Part shown: positions 22,258-32,302 of the stretch, one piece after another
Position numbering within the stretch: the stretch's first letter is position 1
Layout of the letters: each line of letters starts with the position of its first letter
Origin: RGIG4097 sp964550635
Lineage (GTDB): Bacteria; Bacillota; Clostridia; Christensenellales; CAG-917
Length of the DNA: 64,000 bases
NCBI GenBank assembly: GCA_964550635.1
Contig: CAZJZV010000002.1
Span: 62,001 to 126,000 of the forward strand
Direction: 5' to 3'
Notes under the pieces: generated by a model
The model's input: only the letters and a program-made list of their open reading frames with translations
What the model was told of the DNA's origin: nothing
Databases searched by the model: none
Made by a program: the position numbers and the translations under genes

Positions 22258-24039
22258 ATGGCGTTCGATTCAAAAGACGGAATCAATCAAAGTTTTCTCG
22301 AAGAACTCAAAAGCAGAAACGACATAGTTAGCACGATTTCGCAGTACGTTCCCCTCACAAAAAAGGGCGGGAAGTATTTCGGCTGCTGTCCTTTTCACAA
22401 CGAGAAAACAGGCTCGTTCTGCGTGAACACGGACGGGCAATATTATCATTGTTTCGGTTGCGGAGAGTCGGGCAACGTCATATCCTTCGTCATGGCGATA
22501 GAGTCGTTGAGTTTTATGGACGCGGTCAAATTCCTTGCGGACAGGGCGAATATGGAAATGCCCGAATTTCACGCAGACCCCAAGCACGCGGAAAAAAAAG
22601 AAAAGAGAGAAATCCTTCTCGGTCTTATGAGGGACGCGGCGGTGTATTATCGCTCAAATCTCACCCGTGAAGTAGAAGGAAAAGAGGCTAGAGAATATCT
22701 CTCGTCAAGGGGGATAAGCGAAGACGTCGCAAGACAGTACGGCATGGGACTTTCTCTCGGACACGACCAACTCTACGGCTATATGCGCAGAAAAGGCTAT
22801 TCCACCGAAAATTTGCGTGATTGCGGACTCATCGTGGGTGAGAACAATATCGACGCATTCGCAGGGCGCATTATCGTGCCTATCATCGACGCTATGGGCA
22901 ACGTGGTTGCTTTCGGCGGGCGCATTTATCACGGCGAACAGGACGTCGCGAAATACAAAAATTCCACGAACACTTTCATCTTCGACAAGAGTAGAACACT
23001 CTACGGCGTGAACTATATCAAAAAGGAAAAACGCGCGGGAAACAGTTTTAAGGAACTCATCTTGGTGGAAGGATATATGGACGTCATATCTCTCGGCGCG
23101 GCGGGCATACGCAACGCGGTCGCGGGTATGGGTACGGCACTGACCGTCGGACAGGCAAACGAGATAAAACGCCTTGTGCCTACGGTGTACGTGTGCTACG
23201 ACGGCGATGGCGCGGGCAGAAAGGCTACGATAAGAAATATCGACGTTTTGCGCTCGGTCGGACTTGACGTGAAAGTGGTTTCTTTGAGCGACGGAATGGA
23301 CCCCGACGACACGATAAAGAAAGAAGGCTACGAAGGCTTTATGGCAAAAGTCGGGGAAGCACTGTCCGTCATCGAATACAAACTCAAACTGTGTGCAGAG
23401 GCTTATAATCTCGACTCGGTCGAGGGCAGAGGAAAGTACGTTACCGCTTGTTTGAAAGTGTTGAAAGAAATCGAAAGTCCGTCAGAAAGAGAAGTTTATC
23501 TGTCGGTTGTGTCGGGATTAAGTCGTGTTTCAGTCGAAACGCTTTCTTCTGAAATCGCAAAGGGCGCGACCGAAAAAGTGCAAAAACGCAAGGAAGTCGT
23601 CTCTCAAGACAAGGACTCGAAAAACGTGAAAGCGTCGAGATTCGTGCTCAACAAAATTCTGAACAGAGCTTCGTATGCAAACGTCGACCTTGTGAAAAAA
23701 GAATGGCTACAACACCCCCTTCATCAAGAGATTTTCGATAGGTTTGTTGAAAGCGGCGGGACTCTTCAAATATCCACTCTTTTCGACGACGACAAGGAAC
23801 AAAACGAGATAAGCAAGATTGTAGGGGACAAGGTCGCCGCAATCGAAGGTACGGATGAAAAAGCGTATTTTGCGGATTGCCTACTTGCCCTTGCAAACGA
23901 CTATCTCTCCACAAAACTCGAAAAACTCAAAACCGAATATACGACCTTGACGTCCGACGAGGACAAAAGGAACAATATATCCGAAATCGCAACACTGCAA
24001 AAGAAACTCAAATCAAAAAACATAGAAGACAAAACGTAA
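22258..24039 (+). CDS. dnaG: DNA primase DnaG
   Basis: The 593-residue enzyme lays RNA primers at the replication fork. N-terminal CHC2 zinc-binding domain ('CPFHNEKTGSFCV' ... 'YHCFGCGESGN', about residues 43-73), catalytic core with the TOPRIM acidic motif 'LVEGYMDVISL' and 'CYDGDGAGRKA', and a C-terminal helicase-binding region ending in Lys-rich sequence. I place the start at ATG 22258 (MAFDSKDG) because AAGGA lies 7-8 nt upstream; the in-frame GTG at 22234 lacks such a site. It leads the classic Firmicutes macromolecular-synthesis order dnaG-rpoD-trmK. The partner helicase DnaB is at 57854-59392. Confidence 0.97.
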   Translation: MAFDSKDGINQSFLEELKSRNDIVSTISQYVPLTKKGGKYFGCCPFHNEKTGSFCVNTDGQYYHCFGCGESGNVISFVMAIESLSFMDAVKFLADRANMEMPEFHADPKHAEKKEKREILLGLMRDAAVYYRSNLTREVEGKEAREYLSSRGISEDVARQYGMGLSLGHDQLYGYMRRKGYSTENLRDCGLIVGENNIDAFAGRIIVPIIDAMGNVVAFGGRIYHGEQDVAKYKNSTNTFIFDKSRTLYGVNYIKKEKRAGNSFKELILVEGYMDVISLGAAGIRNAVAGMGTALTVGQANEIKRLVPTVYVCYDGDGAGRKATIRNIDVLRSVGLDVKVVSLSDGMDPDDTIKKEGYEGFMAKVGEALSVIEYKLKLCAEAYNLDSVEGRGKYVTACLKVLKEIESPSEREVYLSVVSGLSRVSVETLSSEIAKGATEKVQKRKEVVSQDKDSKNVKASRFVLNKILNRASYANVDLVKKEWLQHPLHQEIFDRFVESGGTLQISTLFDDDKEQNEISKIVGDKVAAIEGTDEKAYFADCLLALANDYLSTKLEKLKTEYTTLTSDEDKRNNISEIATLQKKLKSKNIEDKT

Positions 24040-24078
24040 ACGGCATTGCCGTATTTCCCGATGGGGACGGAGGTAATA

Positions 24079-25116
24079 ATGGATAGAGAACAAATCATCA
24101 AGGCGGAGATTGAAAAACTCGTCGCCCTTGCAAAAACCAAAAACATCACCGAAGACGACGTGATGGCTAAACTCGAACGCCACAACGCGACCGCAGAAGA
24201 AATGGAAGTCGTGTTCAACGCTCTCAAAGAAGCGGGCATCGAATTTACCGACGAGCCGACTCCCGACGAACTCGACAGTATGATCGAAGGCAGTTCGGAC
24301 GACGCAGTCAAAATGTATCTCAAGGATATCGGCAAAGTGCCTCTTTTGTCCGCCGAAGAAGAAGTCGAACTCGCAAGACGTATGGAAGAAGGGGACGAAG
24401 AAGCAAAGAAAAAACTCTCCGAAGCAAACCTTCGCTTGGTCGTGTCTATCGCAAAGAGATACGTCGGCAGAAATATGCACTTCCTCGACCTCATTCAAGA
24501 AGGCAATCTCGGACTTATGAAAGCGGTCGACAAATTCGACTACACAAAGGGATTCAAATTCTCGACTTATGCGACTTGGTGGATTCGTCAATCCATAACT
24601 CGTGCAATCGCGGATCAAGCGCGCACGATAAGAATCCCCGTACATATGGTCGAAACCATCAACAAGCAAGTGAGAGCGACTCGTACTCTCTTGCAAAGAC
24701 TGGGCAGAGAGCCTTCCCCCGAAGAAATCGCGGAATATCTCGGTTGCCCCGTCGAAAAGGTGCGTGAAATCCAAAAAATCGCACAAGACCCCGTATCCCT
24801 TGAAACCCCTATCGGCGAAGAAGAAGACAGTCATCTCGGCGATTTCATCGAAGACGACAAAGCGTTGTCCCCTATGGAAGTCGCAGAGAGCAATATGCTC
24901 CGCGAACAACTCATCCAAGTGCTCAACACTCTCACCCCGCGTGAAGAAAAGGTGCTTCGACTCCGCTACGGTCTTGACGACAGTCACCCCCGCACGCTCG
25001 AAGAAGTGGGCAAGGAATTCAACGTGACGAGAGAGCGTATTCGCCAAATCGAAGCGAAAGCGCTCCGCAAACTCCGTCACCCCAACAGACTCAAAAAACT
25101 CAAGGACTTCGACTGA
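24079..25116 (+). CDS. rpoD: Primary sigma factor RpoD (SigA)
   Basis: The 345-residue housekeeping sigma factor has region 1.1-like acidic N-terminus, region 1.2/2.1 'DDAVKMYLKDIGKVPLL', region 2.3-2.4 'FSTYATWWIRQSITRAI' (-10 recognition), region 3 and region 4.2 'TRERIRQIEAKALRKLRHP' (-35 recognition). ATG 24079 has GGAGG 6 nt upstream; an earlier in-frame TTG (24046) has none. The promoters called here (TTGACA/TATAAT, 17 bp) are the kind this factor reads. It lies 39 nt after dnaG and its stop overlaps the trmK start, so it is co-transcribed with both. Confidence 0.98.
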   Translation: MDREQIIKAEIEKLVALAKTKNITEDDVMAKLERHNATAEEMEVVFNALKEAGIEFTDEPTPDELDSMIEGSSDDAVKMYLKDIGKVPLLSAEEEVELARRMEEGDEEAKKKLSEANLRLVVSIAKRYVGRNMHFLDLIQEGNLGLMKAVDKFDYTKGFKFSTYATWWIRQSITRAIADQARTIRIPVHMVETINKQVRATRTLLQRLGREPSPEEIAEYLGCPVEKVREIQKIAQDPVSLETPIGEEEDSHLGDFIEDDKALSPMEVAESNMLREQLIQVLNTLTPREEKVLRLRYGLDDSHPRTLEEVGKEFNVTRERIRQIEAKALRKLRHPNRLKKLKDFD

Positions 25117-25796
25117 TGCCGATACGACTTGACGAAAGATTGACAGCCGTCGTCCAACGTATACCGTATGGTAGCGTGGCGGACGTCGGTTGCGACCACG
25201 GAAAACTCGGCTACTACTTGGTGTCCACCGACCGCGCAAGCAACGTTATCGCCACCGATATAAGCGTCCCAAGCTTGAATAAGGCGAAAGAACTTGCCAA
25301 AGAAAACGGCGTTTCCCACCTTATCGAAACAAGGGCGGGGGACGGACTTGCACCCGTTGCGAGCGGTGAAGTCGATACCGTCGTTATCGCGGGACTCGGC
25401 GGGGACGTGATAGCCGATATTCTTATGCGCGCGCGTGAGCAGGGCAAGGAATTTGCCCATTTCGTGCTATCTCCCAACACTCATCCCGAAAAGGTGCGGG
25501 ACGAATTATCTCGTTGTTGCCACGTAATTACGTCAGACGGCTTGACCGAATGCGCAAATAAGTATTATACTATTATTTCGTCTGATAATACGCGCGCTCT
25601 CGCTACGCCCGTATGCGAGGAATTGGATCCTTATCAACGAGCGTACGGAAAGTTTTACGAGAAGGACGAAGTTTTCAAAAAGCGCGGGGAAGAAGAACTT
25701 GCGTGCATGAAAAATATCTTGTCCGTTCATCACTCGGATGAACTCGAAAGAAAAATCATTTTCTTATCGGAAGCACTCGAAAGGGTGAAAGGGTGA
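25116..25796 (+). CDS. trmK: tRNA (adenine22-N1)-methyltransferase TrmK
   Basis: A 226-residue Rossmann-fold, SAM-dependent methyltransferase. Motif I is 'VADVGCDHGKLGYYL' and the family-specific 'VIAGLGGDVIADIL' follows, then 'LSPNTHPEKVR'. TrmK makes m1A22 in bacterial tRNAs. The C-terminal ~60 residues are helical, as in Bacillus YqfN. The start codon shares one base with the rpoD stop (TGATG), indicating translational coupling. In Firmicutes trmK stands between sigA and the Nif3-like gene, exactly as here. Confidence 0.93.
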   Translation: MPIRLDERLTAVVQRIPYGSVADVGCDHGKLGYYLVSTDRASNVIATDISVPSLNKAKELAKENGVSHLIETRAGDGLAPVASGEVDTVVIAGLGGDVIADILMRAREQGKEFAHFVLSPNTHPEKVRDELSRCCHVITSDGLTECANKYYTIISSDNTRALATPVCEELDPYQRAYGKFYEKDEVFKKRGEEELACMKNILSVHHSDELERKIIFLSEALERVKG

Positions 25797-25799
25797 TAT

Positions 25800-26564
25800 A
25801 TGACCAAAAAACAAATCGTTGACCTCATCGAAAACGTTGCGCCGATTTCTCTTGCCGAAGAAAACGACAGAGAAAAAATCGGACTTCAAGTCGGCACGCT
25901 CAAAGGGGAGTGTACCGGCGTTTTGACTTGTCTTGACGTGACGGTGGACGCGGTGAAAAAAGCGGTGCGCAATCATTGCAATCTCATCGTCTCTCATCAT
26001 CCGATGATTTACAATCCTATCGGAAGTATACCGACGGACGAGCCTGAAGGCGAGAGCATTGCCCTTGCACTGAAAAACGATATAGCGGTCTACTCCGCAC
26101 ACACCAATTTCGACTCTTGCGAAGTCGGCACAAACGCAACTCTCGTCAGACTTTTCGGCGGAAAGATTTTGAAAACGGACGGTTGCCTGTTTGTTGCCGA
26201 AATCGATAAAACGACTGTCGGTGAGTTTGCGAAAAAGGTCGCAAAGGTTATCAACGACAACAGTGTGAAACTCGTCGGAAATCACAACAAAAAAATCAAA
26301 AAGATATGCGTATGCTCGGGCGGCGGTGCGTCCTACCACGCGGTCGATTACGCAATCGAAAACGCGGATATATTCGTGGTCGGCGACGTCAGTCATCACG
26401 TATATTTGTACGCGGACGAAAGAGATTTTCCGATTGTTGAGTATTCGCACTACGCAAGCGAGATTATCGCGGAAGATATTTTCGCGTCTCTTCTCAAAGA
26501 AACGGGCGTGAAAATCGTGAAAGCAAATCAACACCGTCCTTTCAGGACGCTGGAGGAAATATGA
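25800..26564 (+). CDS. Nif3-like dinuclear metal centre protein (YqfO family)
   Basis: The 254-residue protein carries the Nif3/YqfO/GTP-cyclohydrolase-I-type-2-like signatures: 'LIVSHHPMIYNP' (His pair binding two metal ions), 'YSAHTNFDS', and near the C-terminus 'VVGDVSHHVYLYADERDF' and 'EYSHYASE'. The family's biochemical role is still unsettled; suggestions include metal-dependent hydrolysis. This copy is the short form lacking the inserted PII-like domain of Bacillus YqfO (~370 residues). It is 3 nt after trmK and overlaps the next start by 4 nt (ATGA). Confidence 0.9.
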   Translation: MTKKQIVDLIENVAPISLAEENDREKIGLQVGTLKGECTGVLTCLDVTVDAVKKAVRNHCNLIVSHHPMIYNPIGSIPTDEPEGESIALALKNDIAVYSAHTNFDSCEVGTNATLVRLFGGKILKTDGCLFVAEIDKTTVGEFAKKVAKVINDNSVKLVGNHNKKIKKICVCSGGGASYHAVDYAIENADIFVVGDVSHHVYLYADERDFPIVEYSHYASEIIAEDIFASLLKETGVKIVKANQHRPFRTLEEI

Positions 26565-27271
26565 AATTCGACAAACGTATCCTTGACTATCAAAGAATAG
26601 ACAACGAACTTATCGCTCTCGAAGGCGAAGTCACGAAGAGCAAAGAAAGACAAGCACTCGTCGCATCCAAAACCAAACTCGATGACGCGACTTCTCAAAT
26701 CAACAAACTTTCGAGCGAAGCGAACGAAATTCTTGCGCAATACGCCGACTATCAAAGCAAAATCAAAGCACTCCAAGCAAAACTTGCGGAGTTCGACGGT
26801 ATCGTAGACGGCATTGAAGACGTTGCGGAAGCGGAATATTATATCAAACAAATCGACGGCATACTCTCTGAAATTTCCGCCATTGAAAAGGAAATCGCAA
26901 AGAGCGGCGTCCACGCGGATTCAATCAATCAAGAATTTGCAAAAACGTGGAATGCGGGTATGCACGCAAGCGAAGTTTTCAAGAAAGCGACCAAGGAATA
27001 TAACGACTTCATGGCGAAGTTGCAACCTGACGCGCAGAGAATAAAAGGCGAACTTGCCGCTCTTCAAAAGGAAATTCCCGAAGAGTTTTTGAAGATGTAT
27101 ATCAATCTTCGCAATATGAAGAAAACTCCCGCGTTCGTCGAGTACGACAGACAAAACGCAAGTTGCGGTCGCTGCCGTATGGACGTCCCTAACGATACCA
27201 AAGAAAAACTCCGTGAAAGCGGTGATTGGGCGGAATGCCCAAACTGCCGCAGAATACTTTACATTCTGTGA
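26561..27271 (+). CDS. Coiled-coil protein with C4 zinc ribbon (DUF164/CT398-like)
   Basis: The 236-residue protein has a long antiparallel coiled coil (about residues 10-170, heptad-rich in Glu/Lys/Ala) and a C-terminal zinc ribbon 'CGRCRMDVP' ... 'CPNCRRILYI'. It matches the family of small bacterial proteins found next to Nif3-like genes, thought to bind nucleic acid or act as an adaptor; the function is not settled. Translational coupling with the upstream gene (ATGA overlap) supports a joint role. It ends the dnaG-led run; the beta-galactosidase starts 10 nt later. Confidence 0.85.
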   Translation: MKFDKRILDYQRIDNELIALEGEVTKSKERQALVASKTKLDDATSQINKLSSEANEILAQYADYQSKIKALQAKLAEFDGIVDGIEDVAEAEYYIKQIDGILSEISAIEKEIAKSGVHADSINQEFAKTWNAGMHASEVFKKATKEYNDFMAKLQPDAQRIKGELAALQKEIPEEFLKMYINLRNMKKTPAFVEYDRQNASCGRCRMDVPNDTKEKLRESGDWAECPNCRRILYIL

Positions 27272-27281
27272 GAGGTAAACT

Positions 27282-30200
27282 ATGAACTGCCATAACGACG
27301 TAAACATATATTCCGTGAACGTATGCGATAAGCACGGCGCGGGATTTCCGCTTTCGGAGAGCGGTGAAAAGAAGATTAGACTTCTGAACGGGGAGTGGAA
27401 ATTCAAATATTTCTCCGCCGTAGACCTCATGACAGAGCCTACTTCGTGGGACGTCATTCAAGTGCCGTCAAACTGGCAACTCAAAGGTTACGGCAAACCC
27501 AACTACTCAAATACCCGCTATCCGAAACCCATTCTCACGGCGCCCGGGAAACGCCCGCATATCAACGACGCGGAAAACCCTTGCGGTATCTATGAAAGGA
27601 CTTTCGACCTTGACGAAATCAATAGCCGTATACATATCAACTTCGCGGCAAACAGCGGTGCGGAATTGTACGTCAACGGCAAATTCGTGGGGTATAGCGA
27701 GTCGAGTTTCGACTATCAGGAATACGATATTACCGAGTTTGTCAAGAAGGGCGAAAACACCGTCAGAATAGTCGTCTACCAATTCACGACGGGCAGTTAT
27801 CTCGAAGACCAAGATATGTGGAGAATTTCGGGACTTTTCCGTGACGTTACGCTCATTTTCGTGCCTTACCGCCATATAGCGGATATATACGCACACGCAA
27901 CCTTCAACGACGATATGACCGCGGCGATTTTCACCGCGGACGTGGTCGTGGAATGCACGGGCGACGAGTTTGACGTCGCTAACGTCAACGTTGACCTCGT
28001 CGACGCGGACGGAAACGTCGTCGCAAATTCACTTTTCAAACTCATCGACGTGGACGACGGCGACACTCTCAGTCTCGTCGCAAAAGAGAAAATCAACAAT
28101 CCTAAACTTTGGAGTGCGGAGTATCCCTATCTTTACACCGTCAGAGTTACGCTCACTTCCCAAGTTAAAGACAGAGAATATTTCGCGGACAGAAGGGAAA
28201 TAAACTTCGGTTTCAGAAAAATCGAAGTCGTGCCCAAAACCGCGGATAGAGATACCACCATTTTGCTCAACGGCAAAGTGTTGAAAATCAGGGGAGTCAA
28301 CCGCCACGAATTCCATCCCGAATACGGTCACGCAGTCCCTACCGAACTCACCGAAAAGGATATTATCCTTTGTCGAAACAACAATATCAACAGCATACGC
28401 ACTTCCCACTATCCCAACTCACGCGGTTTCTACGAACTTTGCGACAAGTACGGAATTATGGTGATGAGCGAGAATAACCTTGAAACTCACGGACTTGCTC
28501 GCTATATCCCCGCATCCAATCCCAAGTGGACGGAGCAGGTGTGTTGGCGTATGGAAAACATGGTGCGCACTTACCGCAATCATCCTTGCATTTTGTTCTG
28601 GTCTCTCGGCAACGAAGCGGGGGATAACGGCAAGGCGTTCTCCGAAATGAAGAAAACCGCTCTTGCGCTCGACGATACCCGCCCCATTCACTACGAAGCG
28701 GACGGCTATCTCAAAGTCAGCGATATGATGAGCGAAATGTACACTCCCGAAACCCAAATGGAGCAGATAGGCAAGAACAAACTCCATATGCACAGTCGTG
28801 CTTTGTGGTCGTTGCTCGGACACTATCTTACCCCGAAAACCTATCGCAATAAGCCCTTCATTCAATGCGAATACGCGCACTGCATGGGCAACTCTCTGGG
28901 CAACTTTGCGGACTATTGGGAGCACTTCAAAAAGTACGACCGTCTGTGCGGCGGTTATATCTGGGACTTTGCAGACCAATCCATCAAACGCACCCTTGCG
29001 GACGGCACGGTGGAATGGACTTACGGCGGTGACTGGGGTGACGTCCCCAACGACGGCAACTTCGCTTTCAACGGTATCGTGAGAGCGGACCGCTCGCCCA
29101 ATCCCGCACTCCACGAAGTGAAGAAAGTCTATCAACAAATTTCATTCTCGATTGACGGCAAGGATATAGTCGTCGGCAACGAGTATATCGCAACCACTCT
29201 CAACGACAAATTCGATCTCAAAATCGAACTTCTCAAAGACGGCGTGGTCGTGAAAGAAGAGATTATTCCTATGCCCGAAGTCCCCGTCGGCGGAAAGGGC
29301 AAAGTCGCAATTCCTTTCGATACCGACGTGGACGGAGAAGTCTATATCAACGTATACGCACTTCAAAAGGAAGACGAAAGGGGTATCGAAAAAGGCGCGG
29401 TCGTCGCCGAAGAACAAATAGTTTTGAACGGTTTCAAAGGCTATGCTTTCGACGAAGCAGTCGGCAAGGCGGTGTCCTCTGACGGAGAGTACGTCATCAT
29501 CGACTGCGGAAGTCTCACCGCACTCGTCAACAAGGAAACCGGATATATCGATAGTGTCAAAAAGAATGGTTTAGAGATGCTTTCCGCACCGATAAAACCC
29601 AATTTCTGGCGCGCGGTCACGGATAACGACTTCGTTCCGCATATCGATATGTTCTTGAAAAAGTTCATCGGCGTGTTCTACTACAAGGACGCTCAAGCAA
29701 AACTCGTCAAGGTCAATATGGTGCACAACGACAAGAAAGTCGACATCGATTGGTATATGCCCCATATGCCCGTTTTGAGAACGACTTACGAAGCGGGTGA
29801 AGACGGATTGAAAATTTCCTTGAAGTGCAAAGGTATGCTCTTCGATTTGCCCAGATACGGCTTCGAAATGAAGTGCGCGACGAGCGACGACGTATCTTTC
29901 TTCGGCAGGGGTGAACACGAAAACTACTGCGACAGAAAGACGTCCGCAAAACTCGGCAAGTATCAAGGCAAAGTCGAAGATTTCGAACACGGTTATCTCT
30001 ATCCCCAAGAAAACGGCAACCACTGCGACGTCAGGACGTTGACGGTCGGCGGTGAAAACGGTATCACTTTCGACGCGGTCGACAAACCCTTCGAGTTCAG
30101 TTGCCACGACTACACTATGGAAAGCCTTGAAAACGCAAAACACCTTCACGAAGTCAAGACTGAAAAGGACGGCGTTTGGGTGTACGTCGACGGCGCGCAA

Positions 30201-30299
30201 AGGGGAGTAGGCGGTGACGTACCCGCGTTCGCTTGCACCAAGAGAAGATACAAAATCCTGCCCAACAAACTTCACGGATTCTCATTCGTAATCAAATAA
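27282..30299 (+). CDS. lacZ: Beta-galactosidase, glycoside hydrolase family 2 (LacZ type)
   Basis: The 1,005-residue enzyme hydrolyses terminal beta-galactosides (lactose, galacto-oligosaccharides) in the cytoplasm; there is no signal peptide. Domain order: jelly-roll sugar-binding domain ('VPSNWQLKGYGKPNYSN', 'DQDMWRISGLFRDV'), Ig-like domain, TIM barrel with acid/base Glu445 ('WSLGNEAG') and nucleophile Glu530 ('CEYAHCMGNS'), a linker domain, and the C-terminal Bgal small-chain beta-sandwich ('RYGFEMKC', 'GRGEHENYCDR'). Length fits LacZ (~1,020). GAGAGGT precedes the ATG. It follows the zinc-ribbon gene by 10 nt, an odd partner for a housekeeping operon; no sugar transporter or regulator is adjacent. 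Confidence 0.96.
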   Translation: MNCHNDVNIYSVNVCDKHGAGFPLSESGEKKIRLLNGEWKFKYFSAVDLMTEPTSWDVIQVPSNWQLKGYGKPNYSNTRYPKPILTAPGKRPHINDAENPCGIYERTFDLDEINSRIHINFAANSGAELYVNGKFVGYSESSFDYQEYDITEFVKKGENTVRIVVYQFTTGSYLEDQDMWRISGLFRDVTLIFVPYRHIADIYAHATFNDDMTAAIFTADVVVECTGDEFDVANVNVDLVDADGNVVANSLFKLIDVDDGDTLSLVAKEKINNPKLWSAEYPYLYTVRVTLTSQVKDREYFADRREINFGFRKIEVVPKTADRDTTILLNGKVLKIRGVNRHEFHPEYGHAVPTELTEKDIILCRNNNINSIRTSHYPNSRGFYELCDKYGIMVMSENNLETHGLARYIPASNPKWTEQVCWRMENMVRTYRNHPCILFWSLGNEAGDNGKAFSEMKKTALALDDTRPIHYEADGYLKVSDMMSEMYTPETQMEQIGKNKLHMHSRALWSLLGHYLTPKTYRNKPFIQCEYAHCMGNSLGNFADYWEHFKKYDRLCGGYIWDFADQSIKRTLADGTVEWTYGGDWGDVPNDGNFAFNGIVRADRSPNPALHEVKKVYQQISFSIDGKDIVVGNEYIATTLNDKFDLKIELLKDGVVVKEEIIPMPEVPVGGKGKVAIPFDTDVDGEVYINVYALQKEDERGIEKGAVVAEEQIVLNGFKGYAFDEAVGKAVSSDGEYVIIDCGSLTALVNKETGYIDSVKKNGLEMLSAPIKPNFWRAVTDNDFVPHIDMFLKKFIGVFYYKDAQAKLVKVNMVHNDKKVDIDWYMPHMPVLRTTYEAGEDGLKISLKCKGMLFDLPRYGFEMKCATSDDVSFFGRGEHENYCDRKTSAKLGKYQGKVEDFEHGYLYPQENGNHCDVRTLTVGGENGITFDAVDKPFEFSCHDYTMESLENAKHLHEVKTEKDGVWVYVDGAQRGVGGDVPAFACTKRRYKILPNKLHGFSFVIK

Positions 30300-30315
30300 T
30301 AAGACACATCAATAT

Positions 30316-30340
30316 AGTACGACCGTTCGTATGGTCGACT
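30316..30340 (+). promoter_or_regulatory. Small hairpin just upstream of the thrS ribosome-binding site
   Basis: AGT-A-CGACC, loop GTTCGTAT, GGTCG-ACT: a 5+3-bp stem ending 3 nt before AAAGGAG of thrS. The whole gap to lacZ is 55 nt, too short for a T-box. It may be a translational operator or an mRNA-processing site; unproven. Confidence 0.35.
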
Positions 30341-30354
30341 GCAAAGGAGAATAT

Positions 30355-32295
30355 ATGATAATCACTCTAAAAGACGGAAACAAAATCGCGATCGACGGTA
30401 GCGCTACCGCATATGAAATCGCGAAGCAAATCGGCGAAAGACTGGCAAAGGCTGCACTCGTATGCAAAGTTGACGGTGTTTTGACCTCTATGAACGAAGT
30501 TATCGACCACGATTGCAACTTCGAAATCCTCACTTGGAACGATGAAGAAGGCAAAAAGGCGTATCGTCATACCGCGTCCCATATCCTTGCGCAAGCGGTC
30601 AAGAATATCTATCCGACCGTTCAACTCGCAATCGGACCCGCTATCGACGACGGCTTCTACTACGACTTCGATTTCAAGACTCCCATAACTCAAGCGGATT
30701 TTGAGAAAATCGAAGCGGAAATGCGCTCTATCATCAAAGCAAACTTCCCCATCGAAAGAAAAGTCGTTTCGAGAAAGGAAGCGGAAACCGCAATCAAAAA
30801 GTCGAAACAAATATATAAACTCGAACTCCTGTCCGACATTCCCGAAGGGGAAGAAATCAGTTTCTACACTCAAGGAGACTTCGTCGACCTTTGCGCAGGT
30901 CCGCACCTTGCAAGCACGGGCAGAGTCAAGGAATTCAAACTCACCGCTCTCACCGGCGCATACTGGCGCGGTAGCGAAAAGAATAAGATGCTCACCCGCA
31001 TCTACGGCACCGCATTCGAGAAGAAAGCGGAACTCGACGAATATCTCAAACGCCTCGAAGAAGCAAAACTCCGCGATCACAACCGTTTGGGACGCGATCT
31101 CGAACTCTTTATGACGGATGAAAACGTCGGTCAAGGTCTCCCGCTCATGATGCCCAAGGGCGCAAGAATACTCCAAATTCTCCAACGTTTCGTCGAAGAC
31201 GAAGAACAGAGAAGGGGTTATCTGCTCACCAAGACTCCTATTATGACCAAAAATAATTTGTTCATAATCTCGGGACACTGGGACCACTACAAAGACAAAA
31301 TGTTCTGGATGGGCGACGAGGACGTCGACGACGAAATCCTGTGCTTGAGACCTATGACTTGCCCCTTGCAATTCACGATCTACAAGAACGGTTTGAAATC
31401 CTATCGCGACCTTCCCGTCAGATATGCAGAAACCGCTATCGAATTCAGAAAAGAGGCAAGCGGTGAAATGCACGGACTCACTCGTATCCGTCAATTCACT
31501 CTCGCCGACGGTCATATCGTCTGCACTCCCGACCAACTCGAAAAGGAATTTGAAGGTTGCGTGGATCTCATCAGATATATCGCAGGCGTATTCGGACTCA
31601 GCGACGACATTTGGTTCCGTTTCTCCCGTTGGGACCCCAACGACGCGGATAAATACGTCGGCTCGAAAGAGGACTGGGAAAGAGTGGAAGGCACCATGAA
31701 ACAAATCCTTGACGACCTTGGCATTCAATATGAAGAAGCGTGGGGCGAAGCGGCTTTCTACGGACCTAAACTCGACGTTCAAGGCAAGAACGTTCACGGC
31801 AAAGAAGACACTCTCTTCACCGTTCAAATCGACTTCTCGCTTGCAAAGCGTTTCGATATGATTTATATCGACGAAAACGGCGAGAAACAAAATCCGCTCA
31901 TCATCCACCGTTCTTCTATCGGTTGCTACGAGCGCACTCTCGGTATGCTCATCGAGAAGTATAACGGCGCATTCCCGCTCTGGATGTCCCCCGAACAAGT
32001 TCGCGTACTCTCCCTTACGGACAGAACGATCGAACAAGCGAAGGAAGTCAGAGAGAAGTTGTTCGCACTCGGTATCCGCGCGGAAGCGGACGTCAGAAGC
32101 GAAAAACTCGGAAAGAAAATCCGCGAAGCGCAACTCGACAAAGTCAACTATATCGTCATCATCGGCGACAAGGAAGCGGAACAAGGCACGATTTCAGTGC
32201 GTCATCGCTCCTTGGGCGACCTTGGCAGTATGACCGTCGAAGACTTTGAACAAAGAGTCCTTCTCGAAACCGCAAAGAAACTTTTGGACAGATAA
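30355..32295 (+). CDS. thrS: Threonyl-tRNA synthetase
   Basis: The 646-residue class II synthetase charges tRNA-Thr. N-terminal TGS domain (about 1-62), second additional domain with 'HTASHILAQ' and the downstream Cys/His set (editing of Ser-tRNA), catalytic core with zinc ligands ('MTCPLQF'), 'EMHGLTRIRQFTLADGH' and motif 3 'HRSSIGCYERTLGML', and a C-terminal anticodon-binding domain from ~545. ATG 30355 is chosen because GGAG lies 5 nt upstream; an ATG at 30331 lies in the leader hairpin and has no site. There is no T-box upstream, unlike many Firmicutes thrS genes. Confidence 0.97.
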   Translation: MIITLKDGNKIAIDGSATAYEIAKQIGERLAKAALVCKVDGVLTSMNEVIDHDCNFEILTWNDEEGKKAYRHTASHILAQAVKNIYPTVQLAIGPAIDDGFYYDFDFKTPITQADFEKIEAEMRSIIKANFPIERKVVSRKEAETAIKKSKQIYKLELLSDIPEGEEISFYTQGDFVDLCAGPHLASTGRVKEFKLTALTGAYWRGSEKNKMLTRIYGTAFEKKAELDEYLKRLEEAKLRDHNRLGRDLELFMTDENVGQGLPLMMPKGARILQILQRFVEDEEQRRGYLLTKTPIMTKNNLFIISGHWDHYKDKMFWMGDEDVDDEILCLRPMTCPLQFTIYKNGLKSYRDLPVRYAETAIEFRKEASGEMHGLTRIRQFTLADGHIVCTPDQLEKEFEGCVDLIRYIAGVFGLSDDIWFRFSRWDPNDADKYVGSKEDWERVEGTMKQILDDLGIQYEEAWGEAAFYGPKLDVQGKNVHGKEDTLFTVQIDFSLAKRFDMIYIDENGEKQNPLIIHRSSIGCYERTLGMLIEKYNGAFPLWMSPEQVRVLSLTDRTIEQAKEVREKLFALGIRAEADVRSEKLGKKIREAQLDKVNYIVIIGDKEAEQGTISVRHRSLGDLGSMTVEDFEQRVLLETAKKLLDR

Positions 32296-32302
32296 ACTAA
32301 AT

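Noticed and set aside
30300..30354. T-box riboswitch upstream of thrS
   Set aside because: Only 55 nt separate lacZ and thrS; there is no T-box sequence or specifier loop, only a small hairpin.
30367..32184. 605-codon minus-strand frame inside thrS
   Set aside because: The plus strand encodes a complete threonyl-tRNA synthetase with all motifs; the antisense frame is rich in Phe/Val/Asp as expected from complementing GC-biased codons and has no start signal.
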